Assembly (NCBI GenBank): GCA_903882805.1
Contig: CAIRYK010000071.1
Span: forward strand, 1-64,000
Source: an uncultured Bacteroidota bacterium
GTDB lineage: Bacteria; Bacteroidota; Bacteroidia; Chitinophagales; Chitinophagaceae
DNA length: 64,000 bases
Reading direction: 5' to 3'
A program made the translations under genes and the position numbers. The notes below the pieces were generated by a model. That model searched no databases, was not told the DNA's origin, and saw only the letters and a list, made by a program, of their open reading frames with translations. Position 1 is the first letter of the stretch, and each line of letters opens with the position of its first letter. Positions 26,158-35,096 of this stretch are shown here, piece by piece.

Positions 26158-26712
26158 TTAAGGAAGCAATACCTGATCAATTACATGTATCACTCCGTTT
26201 TTCTGATAAACGTCTTTTATAGTTATCATCGCCGTATGGCCGCCATGATCTTTTACCATCAGGTTCTTACCTTTTTGCATTATGGTCAATTCTTCTCCCT
26301 GCACTGTTTTCAGCATAGTTGAGCCTTTGCCCATTTTCACTTTTCCCATCAGCGCCTTTGCATCCATAGCGCCTGCTACCACATGGTAGGTGAGCACAGC
26401 GGTCAGCTTACCTTTATTTTCGGGCTTAAGCAGATTATCTACTGTGCCGGCCGGCAGCTTACCGAAAGCCGCATTGGTAGGTGCAAATACCGTAAACGGC
26501 CCAGCGCCCTGCAAGGTTTCTACAAGCCCCGCAGCCTTAACTGCTGCTACCAGCGTGGTGTGGTCTTTAGAGTTCACTGCGTTCTCTACAATGTTCTTGG
26601 TAGGATACATAGCCGCTCCGCCTACCATTACTGTGTTCTGGGCATAGGTATGGATGTTAGCCCCGGCTGCAAGCGCCAATGTCATTACTGGAATCAAAAA
26701 AATACGTTTCAT
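26158..26712 (-). CDS. Secreted fasciclin-domain protein
   Basis: 184 residues. Signal peptide MKRIFLIPVMTLALAAGANI, then one complete FAS1 domain: TTLVAAVKAAGLVETLQGAG, FTVFAPTNAAFGKLPAGTVD, LTYHVVAGAMDAKAL, VKDHGGHTAMITIKDVYQKN and GVIHVIDQVLLP. FAS1 domains mediate adhesion, and single-domain bacterial members are exported to the periplasm or surface. It is monocistronic, ended by the terminator at 26095. Confidence 0.93.
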   Translation of the reverse strand: MKRIFLIPVMTLALAAGANIHTYAQNTVMVGGAAMYPTKNIVENAVNSKDHTTLVAAVKAAGLVETLQGAGPFTVFAPTNAAFGKLPAGTVDNLLKPENKGKLTAVLTYHVVAGAMDAKALMGKVKMGKGSTMLKTVQGEELTIMQKGKNLMVKDHGGHTAMITIKDVYQKNGVIHVIDQVLLP

Positions 26713-26913
26713 ACTTCTGGCGTTTTTGTTTGTTTTAATTGTTTTACACTATCATTTACGATGCCAGAGGAAGAGTAGATTTTATTGAAGCAAAAAACTT
26801 TTTCCTACCGCCCGGCATGCCAAAATGCAGCTACATTTACGGTATAACCTTACATTTGCGACCAAACATTTTCTACTTTTATCGGGGCATGCCCCAATTC
26901 TTCCGCAATATTT

Positions 26914-28047
26914 ATGCAAGATCTGAGCGTTTTTTTTGAACAGGAGCATTTTATAGAAACCAAGGCGCCAAACGCCTACCAACCACTACAATGGGGCGCA
27001 AACATAGTATGCGCTACGCAAAAGTCGTTTCACTGGGGCGATGCCGACGTGGTGATTGTGGGCTGTGGCGACCGCAGAGGTCAAGACAGAAATGCGCCCT
27101 ACAGTCACAGCGCCAATGCTGTGCGTGAGGAACTATATAAAATGTATTACTGGCACAGCGACATAAAAATTGCCGACCTGGGCAATTTACTACCGGGGGC
27201 AACAATGGGCGATACCCGTGCATCGCTGGTTACTGTACTTACAGAAATATATAATGCGGGCAAAATAGCGTTGATACTGGGCGGTAGCCACGACCTGACG
27301 CTGCAACAGTATGAAGTTTTTAAAAAGGCTGAAAAGATGGCCGTAGCATCGGTTGCCGATATGCTGATAGATCTGGACGAGGCCGAAGAAATAAACGCCG
27401 GCAGCTACCTGATGGACATGCTTACGGAAACGCCTAATTTCATAACACACTACAGCCACATTGCGTTCCAGAGCTACTACGCTCATCCGCAGATGTTGGA
27501 AACGCTGGATAAACTACGTTTCGATTTTTACAGACTAGGTAAGGTAAAGGAAAACATAGACGATATAGAACCAGTATTGAGAAGCAGCGATATGTTTAGC
27601 TTCGACCTATCGGCAGTACGTTATTGCGACGCACCTGCAAACATAGCCGGCTCACCCAACGGACTAACCGGAGAAGAAGCATGCCAACTGACGCGCTATG
27701 CCGGTATGAGCCAGCAACTCACTTCGTTTGGTATATACGGTTTTAACGAAGAACACGACAGCCATGGCATGACCGCTCGCTTGCTGTCGCAGATGATCTG
27801 GTATTTTATAGATGGCTACCTGTTATGCAAAACAGAGTCGCGCCTAACGGAACGCGATGAATTCATGGTTTTTCACGTAAAATTTACAGATAACGATACT
27901 GAATTTCTGAAAAGTAAGCGCACTAACCGCTGGTGGATGAAACTACCTAACCAGACTTTTGTGCCCTGCTCTTACAACGACTACCTACTGGCCAGCGGCG
28001 ATGAACTACCAGAGCGCTGGCTGCGCGAGCAAGAAAGGCTGATGTAA
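26914..28047 (+). CDS. Arginase/formimidoylglutamase-fold protein with degenerate metal site
   Basis: 377 residues with the arginase (ureohydrolase) fold. ADVVIVGCGDRRG, LILGGSHDLTLQQYE and SFDLSAVRYCDAP mark the three metal-ligand segments, and GEEACQLTRYAGMSQQLTSF is typical of the Bacteroidota formimidoylglutamase-like family. By eye GGSH keeps its histidine. The DxHxD motif reads ADMLID, with His replaced by Leu. The last DxD reads DLS, with the second Asp lost. Hydrolase activity on formimidoyl-glutamate or guanidino substrates is therefore doubtful. The stop codon coincides with the first bases of a MITE-like repeat. Confidence 0.8.
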   Translation: MQDLSVFFEQEHFIETKAPNAYQPLQWGANIVCATQKSFHWGDADVVIVGCGDRRGQDRNAPYSHSANAVREELYKMYYWHSDIKIADLGNLLPGATMGDTRASLVTVLTEIYNAGKIALILGGSHDLTLQQYEVFKKAEKMAVASVADMLIDLDEAEEINAGSYLMDMLTETPNFITHYSHIAFQSYYAHPQMLETLDKLRFDFYRLGKVKENIDDIEPVLRSSDMFSFDLSAVRYCDAPANIAGSPNGLTGEEACQLTRYAGMSQQLTSFGIYGFNEEHDSHGMTARLLSQMIWYFIDGYLLCKTESRLTERDEFMVFHVKFTDNDTEFLKSKRTNRWWMKLPNQTFVPCSYNDYLLASGDELPERWLREQERLM

Positions 28048-28196
28048 TACCATTTGGACATTAAAAATCGCCATGCTGGGATTGTTGCGACCCTCCGGGC
28101 GCAGCTAATAAATAATACATAACGCAACTACAAACCTGTAGCGCCTAACGGCGCAATGACATGCGCTGGCGGCGAATTTTAATCGATTTGGCATAA
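28045..28196. repeat. MITE-like interspersed repeat, copy 1
   Basis: About 152 bp, highly similar to 33248-33400. Both begin TAATACC and end near its complement (GGCATAA here, GGTATTA in copy 2), and the inner termini share ATTAAAA(A/T)TCG in inverted orientation. Internal hairpins include TGCGACCC-tcc-GGGCGCA and GCGCC-taac-GGCGC. No reading frame is present. It sits in the convergent gap after the arginase-fold gene, and its first three bases are that gene's stop codon. Confidence 0.85.
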
Positions 28197-28212
28197 TACT
28201 GCCTGAATATAA

Positions 28213-28252
28213 AAAAAACCTGCGAACCCCAAGAGGATTGCGCAGGTTTTTT
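28213..28252 (-). terminator. Intrinsic terminator between convergent genes
   Basis: AAAAAACCTGCG and CGCAGGTTTTTT form a 12-bp stem, with an extended T-run on the minus strand. It ends the AIM24 gene and may work in both directions. Confidence 0.88.
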
Positions 28253-28274
28253 ATTAGGGAAATAATACAATATT

Positions 28275-29063
28275 TTAAAATCCGTCGCCATCTATCAAGT
28301 TGCCGAGGCCGCCAAGCACACTGCCTTCTTCCTTGCGTTTTGATCCGCTATAGGCAAGTATTCTGCTGGCCAGTCGGCTGATAGGCAGGGTTTGTATCCA
28401 CACAGATCCCGGTCCGCGAAGCGTGGCAAAGAATACGCCCTCGCCGCCAAACAGTGTATTTTTAATACCGCCTACAAACTGAATATCGTATTGCACTGTA
28501 CTCATAAACGCTACTATACAACCGGTATCTATTTTGAGTAACTGCCCCGGAGCTAACTCACGGCGCAACACATGGCCGCCTGCATGTACAAAAGCCATAC
28601 CGTCGCCTTCCAGCTTTTCCATTATAAAACCCTCGCCGCCAAACAAACCGGTACCCAGTCTTTTCTGAAACTCAATACCAATTGCAACACCTTTGGCAGC
28701 GCACAAAAACGCATCTTTTTGGCAGATAACCTTACCGCCAAGACGTGCAAGATTCATAGGAATGATCTTACCGGGATAGGGCGATGCAAACGAAACTCTT
28801 TTCTTACCCATACCCACATTGGTGTACGAGGTCATAAACAGGCTCTCGCCCACCAGCAAGCGCTTACCCGCGCTAAACAACTTACTCATCAGTCCGCCCT
28901 GCTGCTGACTGCCATCGCCAAAAATGGTTTCCATTTGTATACCATCTTCCATCATCATAAAGGCGCCCGCCTCTGCCATTACGGTTTCGTTGGGGTCCAG
29001 TTCCACTTCCACATACTGCATTTCCTCCCCATATATCTGGTAGTCTATTTCATGGTTTTGCAT
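28275..29063 (-). CDS. AIM24 / TIGR00266 family protein
   Basis: 262 residues, full length. The family pattern is clear: YVEVELDPNETVMAEAGAFM, GESLFMTSYTN, FASPYPGKIIPMNLA, GTGLFGGEGFIMEKLEGDG, AFVHAGGHVLRREL, and GIKNTLFGGEGVFFATLRGPG near the end. The fold is a TRAP-like beta-helical trimer, a mitochondrial biogenesis factor in yeast and of unknown function in bacteria. The gene stands alone. Confidence 0.9.
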   Translation of the reverse strand: MQNHEIDYQIYGEEMQYVEVELDPNETVMAEAGAFMMMEDGIQMETIFGDGSQQQGGLMSKLFSAGKRLLVGESLFMTSYTNVGMGKKRVSFASPYPGKIIPMNLARLGGKVICQKDAFLCAAKGVAIGIEFQKRLGTGLFGGEGFIMEKLEGDGMAFVHAGGHVLRRELAPGQLLKIDTGCIVAFMSTVQYDIQFVGGIKNTLFGGEGVFFATLRGPGSVWIQTLPISRLASRILAYSGSKRKEEGSVLGGLGNLIDGDGF

Positions 29064-29282
29064 AACTCTTGTGTTTTTTTGCGGCTAAAATTAAGGGATT
29101 TAGGCATTACTAAAAATGCCCATGTGCATAGATTTTATGTTAAATATAGAATCTGTCGCAAACTAATTTTGGAATTCACAGGCAATCTGGCCTCCCGGCG
29201 CAAATAGACCCACAAAATACAGCCTCGAAAAGAGCAATTTCTACTGAAATACGCTATTTTTAATGTTTAAAATTCGGATGTT

Positions 29283-31712
29283 ATGAATTCAAAAAGTACT
29301 TTTTCAGCTATTCACACTGGTTGTCATTTTCTTAACTGGTCAAAGCAGCTTTTACTGATAGTTGTGCTATTGATAACCAATCAGTTAGCGGGTTATGCTA
29401 CTGCCTGGACAACTTCGGTTGCCGGACCTGTAAACAGTTTATCAAACTGGACAGATGGCGCCACCTCTCCAACCACGTTTACCACACCCGGCGATACCTG
29501 GGCGGTAACCATGAGCATGACTCTTCCTGCATCGGTAGTTTGGACAATTGGCACACCGTCTACGTCGCCGGCTACCCTATATTTCGAGAGTGGCGGAACA
29601 ATAACTATGAGCGGGGCGGGCAGTACCTTTACCATGAATGTATATGGCGACATGGTGTTCAATGGGGGTACGCTATCGCTGGGCGGCGCAGGCACCACCT
29701 GCAACGTTACTACCAACGGGAATGTTATAATGAATACGGGTACAATAAGCTCGGTTGCAAGCAGTACTCACCTTTATATGAATACCTATGGCAATTTTAC
29801 TATAAATGGCGGCACGGTTACCACAACTGGCGCGAGCAGTTGGCTGATATTGAATACGCACGGAAACTTTGCAATGACCGGAGGCTCCTGCAATGCCGGT
29901 GGTGCAAGTGGAATTATTACCAACAACATCTTTGGCAATTGCAGCCTTTCCGGTCCGGCGACTATGGTGAACACGGGAGCAGGCTGCACAAACAATGTTC
30001 ATCTGGCATTACACAGAAGCGCCGGAACTATGCTGGTAAACAACACGACAACGGGATCATGGTCAGGCACAAACATATTTGTTGACAGTAATTGCATAGC
30101 CCGATTGAATGGCGATTTCAGCACTACTACTGGTTCGTCAGCTTATGGCCTAACCGTAAATGGCGTATTAGAGTGCCCTGCGTCATACTTTGTAAACGGT
30201 ACGCGTAAATTTGCACTCAATGCTTCTGGAAAACTGACTGTGGGTCATGCTACCGGCATAAACGGAGCGATAATAACAACTGGTACGCGAACATTCAATG
30301 ACACTGCCAACTACGAGTTCAATGGAACGGCGCCCCAGGTAACCGGCTCGTATCTTCCTGTTTCATTGGCAGCCCCCGACACAATTACTATAAATAATCC
30401 AGCGGGAGTCAGCCTCTCCGCATCAACCGCAACAACAGGTACGCTATTTTTTACAGCCGGCATATTGCACACTGGCCCCTATACAATAACACTGCCAGAT
30501 GCCCTTAGTGCAGTTGTAGGCGCGGGCCCAACAAGCTATGTACATGGTACTTTGCAAAAAACAATTGCTGGAGCTTTTGCCTTAAACTATGAGGTAGGCG
30601 ACGCCAATTATTGCCCTATGAAACTCTCGTTGAGTTCTATGGGCGTGGGCGGCATGCTGGGCGTAACCTCTACCAATGGCATGCATCCGGCTGTGGGTAC
30701 GTCGGGTATATCCACATCATTCATTGCCAACCACTACTGGACAATAACTAATATTGGGGCTTCAGGACCAACCGACATAACGCCCACTGCAACTTACAAT
30801 GCGGTTGATATTATTGGCGGAACCAACGTGGATTTCGTGACACAAAAATACTCAGGGCCTTCCTGGCTCACCTCTTCGTTGGTGAGTAGAAATACATCTA
30901 CGCCCTATACCTCGGCGCCCGTAACAAGTATTGCGACAGCCTCCATAGCCGGCGACTATATTTTCGGAAATACCGACTGCGGCACAGCGCCCATTACCGG
31001 CATAACCACAGTATGCGTAGGTAGTACCACCACACTAAGCGATGCCACGCCCGGCGGAGTATGGGTTAGCGCTTCAACTGGCATAGCCACAATTACAAGC
31101 GGCGGTGTTGTATCGGGCGTTGCTCCCGGCTCAAGCGTTATCTCTTATACTGCCTTGGGCTGCACCGTTACTACGGTGGTAACTGTCAATCCGCTACCTA
31201 ATGCCGGGTCTATAACCGGACCAAGCACTGTATGCGAAGGACGCACTTATTCCTTTACCGATCCGGCTACCGGCGGAACATGGACAAGTAGCAACACTGC
31301 AATTGCCACTGTAGGTATAGCTGGCGATGTTACAGGGGTAGCTGCAGGAACCGCTGTGATATCTTATGCTGTAACCAACAGTTGTGGTACGGCTACGGCG
31401 GTGCGTACAGTCACAGTTATAACCGCCATTGCTTGCGCTCTGCAAAGCGCGCAACCCATTACCCAAAACAATACTGGAACAATATCACTGTATCCCAATC
31501 CTGGTTTCGGTATTTTTACTGTATCCGTTTCAGCATCCGAAGCCAAAATATTCAATATGACAATTACCAATATTTTGGGTCAGAAAGTCAAAGAATTCCA
31601 ATTGGTCGCCAATCAACCAATTGAATTGAATACTGGATTAACCCCAGGAATCTACCATTTATCAACAACCGATGGGACGCAACGAATTCAAACCACGTTT
31701 GTAGTAAGATAG
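29283..31712 (+). CDS. Large T9SS-secreted protein with Ig-like repeats and type A sorting domain
   Basis: 809 residues. An N-terminal membrane-spanning signal (LLLIVVLLITNQLAGYATA) is followed by a Ser/Thr/Gly/Asn-rich beta-helix-like part (GNVIMNTGTIS, YGNFTINGGTVTTTG, HGNFAMTGGS; about residues 60-300). Two BIG2-type Ig repeats at about 570-720 resemble those of the DUF3494 protein. The C-terminal domain ISLYPNPGFGIFTVSVSA with ILGQKVKEFQL and GIYHLSTTDG is a type A T9SS sorting signal, so the product is exported across the outer membrane and anchored or released. It is probably an adhesin or matrix protein. The next gene is separated by a hairpin. Confidence 0.88.
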   Translation: MNSKSTFSAIHTGCHFLNWSKQLLLIVVLLITNQLAGYATAWTTSVAGPVNSLSNWTDGATSPTTFTTPGDTWAVTMSMTLPASVVWTIGTPSTSPATLYFESGGTITMSGAGSTFTMNVYGDMVFNGGTLSLGGAGTTCNVTTNGNVIMNTGTISSVASSTHLYMNTYGNFTINGGTVTTTGASSWLILNTHGNFAMTGGSCNAGGASGIITNNIFGNCSLSGPATMVNTGAGCTNNVHLALHRSAGTMLVNNTTTGSWSGTNIFVDSNCIARLNGDFSTTTGSSAYGLTVNGVLECPASYFVNGTRKFALNASGKLTVGHATGINGAIITTGTRTFNDTANYEFNGTAPQVTGSYLPVSLAAPDTITINNPAGVSLSASTATTGTLFFTAGILHTGPYTITLPDALSAVVGAGPTSYVHGTLQKTIAGAFALNYEVGDANYCPMKLSLSSMGVGGMLGVTSTNGMHPAVGTSGISTSFIANHYWTITNIGASGPTDITPTATYNAVDIIGGTNVDFVTQKYSGPSWLTSSLVSRNTSTPYTSAPVTSIATASIAGDYIFGNTDCGTAPITGITTVCVGSTTTLSDATPGGVWVSASTGIATITSGGVVSGVAPGSSVISYTALGCTVTTVVTVNPLPNAGSITGPSTVCEGRTYSFTDPATGGTWTSSNTAIATVGIAGDVTGVAAGTAVISYAVTNSCGTATAVRTVTVITAIACALQSAQPITQNNTGTISLYPNPGFGIFTVSVSASEAKIFNMTITNILGQKVKEFQLVANQPIELNTGLTPGIYHLSTTDGTQRIQTTFVVR

Positions 31713-31735
31713 ATTTCACGAAATACATTTATCAC

Positions 31736-31764
31736 AACGCCGCCAGCAAGTAGCTGGCGGCGTT
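31736..31764 (+). terminator. Hairpin after the T9SS protein gene
   Basis: AACGCCGCCAGC pairs perfectly with GCTGGCGGCGTT around a 5-base loop. The downstream T-run is weak (CGTTTAC), so termination efficiency is uncertain. Confidence 0.7.
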
Positions 31765-31850
31765 CGTTTACGGCTGTTTGTCATAAAAACGCCACTTTAG
31801 CGCCGGATGATTTCTGTCAGCGACCGAAATTTGAAAGCCATATACTTTGC

Positions 31851-33230
31851 ATGAAATTTCAGTTTATGTCGTTTTATAATCTTGCTGTAAAATACAATGT
31901 ACCGGTACCCCGCTACACCAGCTACCCTACTGTGCCCAACTGGAAAGAAAATCTGGATGTTGACAATTATAAAAGTGTTTTCCGCAAGAGGTTCAGTATC
32001 GAGAACAAGACAAATGGTATAAGCCTGTATATACACCTGCCCTTTTGCGAATCGCTTTGCACCTATTGCGGATGCAACAAAAAGATTACCGCCAACCACG
32101 GCGTAGAGGAAGAATATATAAATGCCATAATTAAAGAATGGACCCTCTACCTAAGCCTTATGGATGCAAAGCCAGTAATAAAGGAATTACACCTTGGCGG
32201 TGGTACGCCTACTTTTTTCTCGCCGCAAAATCTGGAACGTTTGCTGAATGCCTTATTTAGTGAGGCCATCATTCATCCCGATCGCGAATTTAGCTTTGAG
32301 GGCCACCCAAACAATACCGGCAAAGAACACCTGCAAACGCTGTATAATCTTGGGTTTCGGAGGTTGAGCCTCGGGGTGCAGGACAACGACCCGGAGGTGC
32401 AGCGCATCATCAATCGTATACAGCCTATAGAAAATGTTCGCCGGGTTACGGAGTGGGCGCGCGCCATTGGCTACACTTCGGTAAATTATGACCTTATTTA
32501 TGGACTGCCTCTCCAAACTGCCGAAAGCATTGCTAAAACAATTGCAGAAGTAATAACCCTGCGCCCAGACCGTATAGCCTTTTACAGCTATGCACACGTG
32601 CCATGGACCAGCAAGGGGCAGCGGCTTTTTGACGAAAACGACCTGCTACCGCCTAATGAGAAACTGAAACTATACCAAACCGGCCGTGAGTTGTTTTTGG
32701 CCAATGGCTACAACGACATAGGCATGGATCATTTTTCGCTGCCCGGCGACGATCTTTACCTTGCCTCTACAAAAGGCAGGCTGCACAGAAACTTTATGGG
32801 ATATACTACCCAAAATACAAGTATTTTGATAGGCTTGGGGGTGTCGAGTATTAGCTGCACCGGAAATAGCTTTGCCCAAAATGCAAAAACAATACACGAT
32901 TACTACAGCCACCTTCATAAAAACGAACTGCCAATAGAAAAAGGCTATTTTCTCACCGAAGAAGATATCAGGTTTGGTCAATACATTCTCGACCTCAGCT
33001 GTAGGGGAATTACAACAATACACCCCACCGACCGCGACACCTTAGCCACCTATTGCCAACCCGAACTAAAACGCCTGTGGACCGACGGCCTCGTAATATT
33101 GAGCGGGAATACCATACAAATCACGGCCACCGGACGAAATTTTATTCGTAATATCTGCGCTGCATTAGACTTGTATTTGCATAAAAACAAGCCAACAACC
33201 GAGAAACGAGTGTTCAGTTCGGCTGTATAG
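31851..33230 (+). CDS. hemN: Oxygen-independent coproporphyrinogen III oxidase
   Basis: 459 residues. A radical-SAM enzyme with the CxxxCxxC motif FCESLCTYCGC (Cys66, Cys70, Cys73) and the extra fourth cysteine typical of HemN. PRYTSYPTVPNW at the N-terminus, ELHLGGGTPTFFS, YSYAHVPWTSKGQ, MDHFSLPGDDL and GLGVSSIS confirm true HemN rather than the HemW relatives. It oxidatively decarboxylates coproporphyrinogen III in heme synthesis without oxygen. An ATG six codons in (MSFYNLA) is an alternative start. Confidence 0.95.
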   Translation: MKFQFMSFYNLAVKYNVPVPRYTSYPTVPNWKENLDVDNYKSVFRKRFSIENKTNGISLYIHLPFCESLCTYCGCNKKITANHGVEEEYINAIIKEWTLYLSLMDAKPVIKELHLGGGTPTFFSPQNLERLLNALFSEAIIHPDREFSFEGHPNNTGKEHLQTLYNLGFRRLSLGVQDNDPEVQRIINRIQPIENVRRVTEWARAIGYTSVNYDLIYGLPLQTAESIAKTIAEVITLRPDRIAFYSYAHVPWTSKGQRLFDENDLLPPNEKLKLYQTGRELFLANGYNDIGMDHFSLPGDDLYLASTKGRLHRNFMGYTTQNTSILIGLGVSSISCTGNSFAQNAKTIHDYYSHLHKNELPIEKGYFLTEEDIRFGQYILDLSCRGITTIHPTDRDTLATYCQPELKRLWTDGLVILSGNTIQITATGRNFIRNICAALDLYLHKNKPTTEKRVFSSAV

Positions 33231-33247
33231 AAAATCAGCACACCAAC

Positions 33248-33400
33248 TAATACCGTTTGGACATTAAAAATCGCCATGCGGGGATTGTTGCGACCCTACG
33301 GGGCGCAGCCTATAAATAATACATTTCTCAACTACAAACCTGTAGCGCCTAACGGCGCAATGACATCCTTTGGCGCCGAATTTTAATCGATTTGGTATTA
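33248..33400. repeat. MITE-like interspersed repeat, copy 2
   Basis: 153 bp, begins TAATACC and ends GGTATTA, a perfect 7-bp terminal inverted repeat. It is collinear with copy 1 at 28045 with scattered substitutions. It contains TGCGACCC-tac-GGGGCGCA and GCGCC-taac-GGCGC hairpins. It lies 17 bases after hemN in a convergent gap, the same setting as copy 1. Confidence 0.85.
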
Positions 33401-33418
33401 CCCCATAGAAAATACTCC

Positions 33419-33545
33419 CGACTATGGACTATCTACTAAGGACTATGGACTAAAAAACCGACTACGGACTATCTACTAAAGAACATCTACTAAAAAAACC
33501 AACTCTCGACCATGGACTATCTACTAAAGACTATCTACTAAAAAA
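33419..33545. repeat. Degenerate short tandem repeat (GACTATGGACTATCTACTAAA-like)
   Basis: About five imperfect units built from GACTATGGACTATCTACTAAA and shorter derivatives (GACTACGGACTATCTACTAA, GACTATCTACTAAA). The array starts shortly after MITE copy 2 and abuts the antiporter stop codon. It is not coding. Confidence 0.8.
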
Positions 33546-34955
33546 CTACTCTTTCATCCTACCAATTGCTGTAAGTAATGGGCCGGTCATAAGCGTGGTT
33601 ACTAATGCCATAATCACCATTATGGCAAATATCTCGGGGGTGAGGATACCGAGGTCGTAGCCTATGTTTAGCGCTATAAGTTCCATTAGTCCGCGAGTGT
33701 TCATGAGGGCGCCTATACCGAGCGCGTCCTTCCACGACCGCCCCACCAGCCGGGCAGCAATGGCGCTACCGCCAAACTTCCCCGCAATTGCTACTGCCAC
33801 CACAATGCCGCACAGCGCCCACAAAGCAGGTTGATTTAACAATCCAATCTGGGTGCGCAAACCTGTAAACACAAAAAATATGGGTAGGAAAAGCAATAGG
33901 CTTACATCTTCCAGCTTACCGGTTACAGAATGTTTGAAATTGAAATCGGCTGGCATAATTACGCCCGCCATAAATGCGCCAAACAGAACATGTATGCCTA
34001 TCAACTCCGCGATATATGCCGACCCGAGCAAAACAACAAAAACCACTGCTATTATTGCCTTGTCGGTCTTTTGCTTGTTGCCATAGGTAATGCACAGCCG
34101 GGCCAATAATGGCCTTACAGCATACAGCATAATACCTACATATACCACCGACAAGCCAATGGTTACCAACACGCCGGTTGCGCTGCCTGCTTTAGCAATA
34201 GCTATTACCACAGGCAGTATGCACCATGCTGTTATGTCGTCGGCGGCGGCGCAGGTGAGCGCCAGCGCTCCAAGCGGCGTTTTGGTTATGCCCCGCTCTT
34301 GCATAATGCGCGCCAGCACCGGGAAAGCAGTAATACTCATAGCAATACCCATAAACAATGCAAACGACAAAAAACTGATATTTGCCGGCGCATATTGTTC
34401 GTAGATAAAGAAGGCAAGACTCATGCCTAAAAAATAAGGGAAAACAATGCTGGCGTGGCTTACCACCAGCGCATCTTGCGCTCTTTTTTTCAGGATGGTA
34501 ACATCGAGCTCCATACCTATAATGAACATAAAGAACACTAAGCCCACCTGACTAAAAAACTGCAGCGTTTTTAAGGAATCTATGGGAAAAAGAAAAGCCG
34601 ACACCTGAGGAAACACCATACCAAACAAAGAGGGCCCTAAGAATATACCAGCAAAAATTTCGCCGATAACCGATGGTTGCCCCACCTTTTGTGCAATAAA
34701 CCCAAAAACTCTGGAAACTATGAGAATGGAAATGATTTGCAAAAACAATATGCTGACAGGATGATGCATATTCTCAAAAACCTCGGCAAACATCCCGTTA
34801 ATTGGCGTAGCGGCCATCTTTTGCGCGGCCGACTGATATGCCTTTGATATGGGCGGAATAGATGCATGTAAATGCTTCCCCTGCTCCAATATCAGCCACA
34901 TTAATGAGGCAAAAAGCGCAAGGGTAACAACGTAGATGATAGCTTTCCGGTTCAT
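33546..34955 (-). CDS. Cation:proton antiporter, CPA2 (Na+/H+ exchanger) family
   Basis: 469 residues with about 13 hydrophobic segments after a signal-anchor. QKVGQPSVIGEIFAGIFLGP is the CPA2 family signature, ALTCAAADDITAWCILPVV carries the paired aspartates of the ion-binding site, and GIHVLFGAFMAGVIMP and GALMNTRGLMELIALNIGYD complete the pattern. There is no TrkA-N regulatory domain, so it is the short form. It exchanges Na+ or K+ for H+ at the inner membrane. The partly deleted BLUF gene lies 142 bases upstream on the same strand. Confidence 0.9.
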   Translation of the reverse strand: MNRKAIIYVVTLALFASLMWLILEQGKHLHASIPPISKAYQSAAQKMAATPINGMFAEVFENMHHPVSILFLQIISILIVSRVFGFIAQKVGQPSVIGEIFAGIFLGPSLFGMVFPQVSAFLFPIDSLKTLQFFSQVGLVFFMFIIGMELDVTILKKRAQDALVVSHASIVFPYFLGMSLAFFIYEQYAPANISFLSFALFMGIAMSITAFPVLARIMQERGITKTPLGALALTCAAADDITAWCILPVVIAIAKAGSATGVLVTIGLSVVYVGIMLYAVRPLLARLCITYGNKQKTDKAIIAVVFVVLLGSAYIAELIGIHVLFGAFMAGVIMPADFNFKHSVTGKLEDVSLLLFLPIFFVFTGLRTQIGLLNQPALWALCGIVVAVAIAGKFGGSAIAARLVGRSWKDALGIGALMNTRGLMELIALNIGYDLGILTPEIFAIMVIMALVTTLMTGPLLTAIGRMKE

Positions 34956-35096
34956 GGTGTGAAATTAGGCAAAACACCAGTTGATAAGAATGTTTTGAAT
35001 ACAATTCCATCACAGCGCCCGCCTAATACTTCAGTAAATCTCCAACGCACAGATACAAGCCACGAGAAGTAAGCAGTAATGATGTGCCACTAAATA

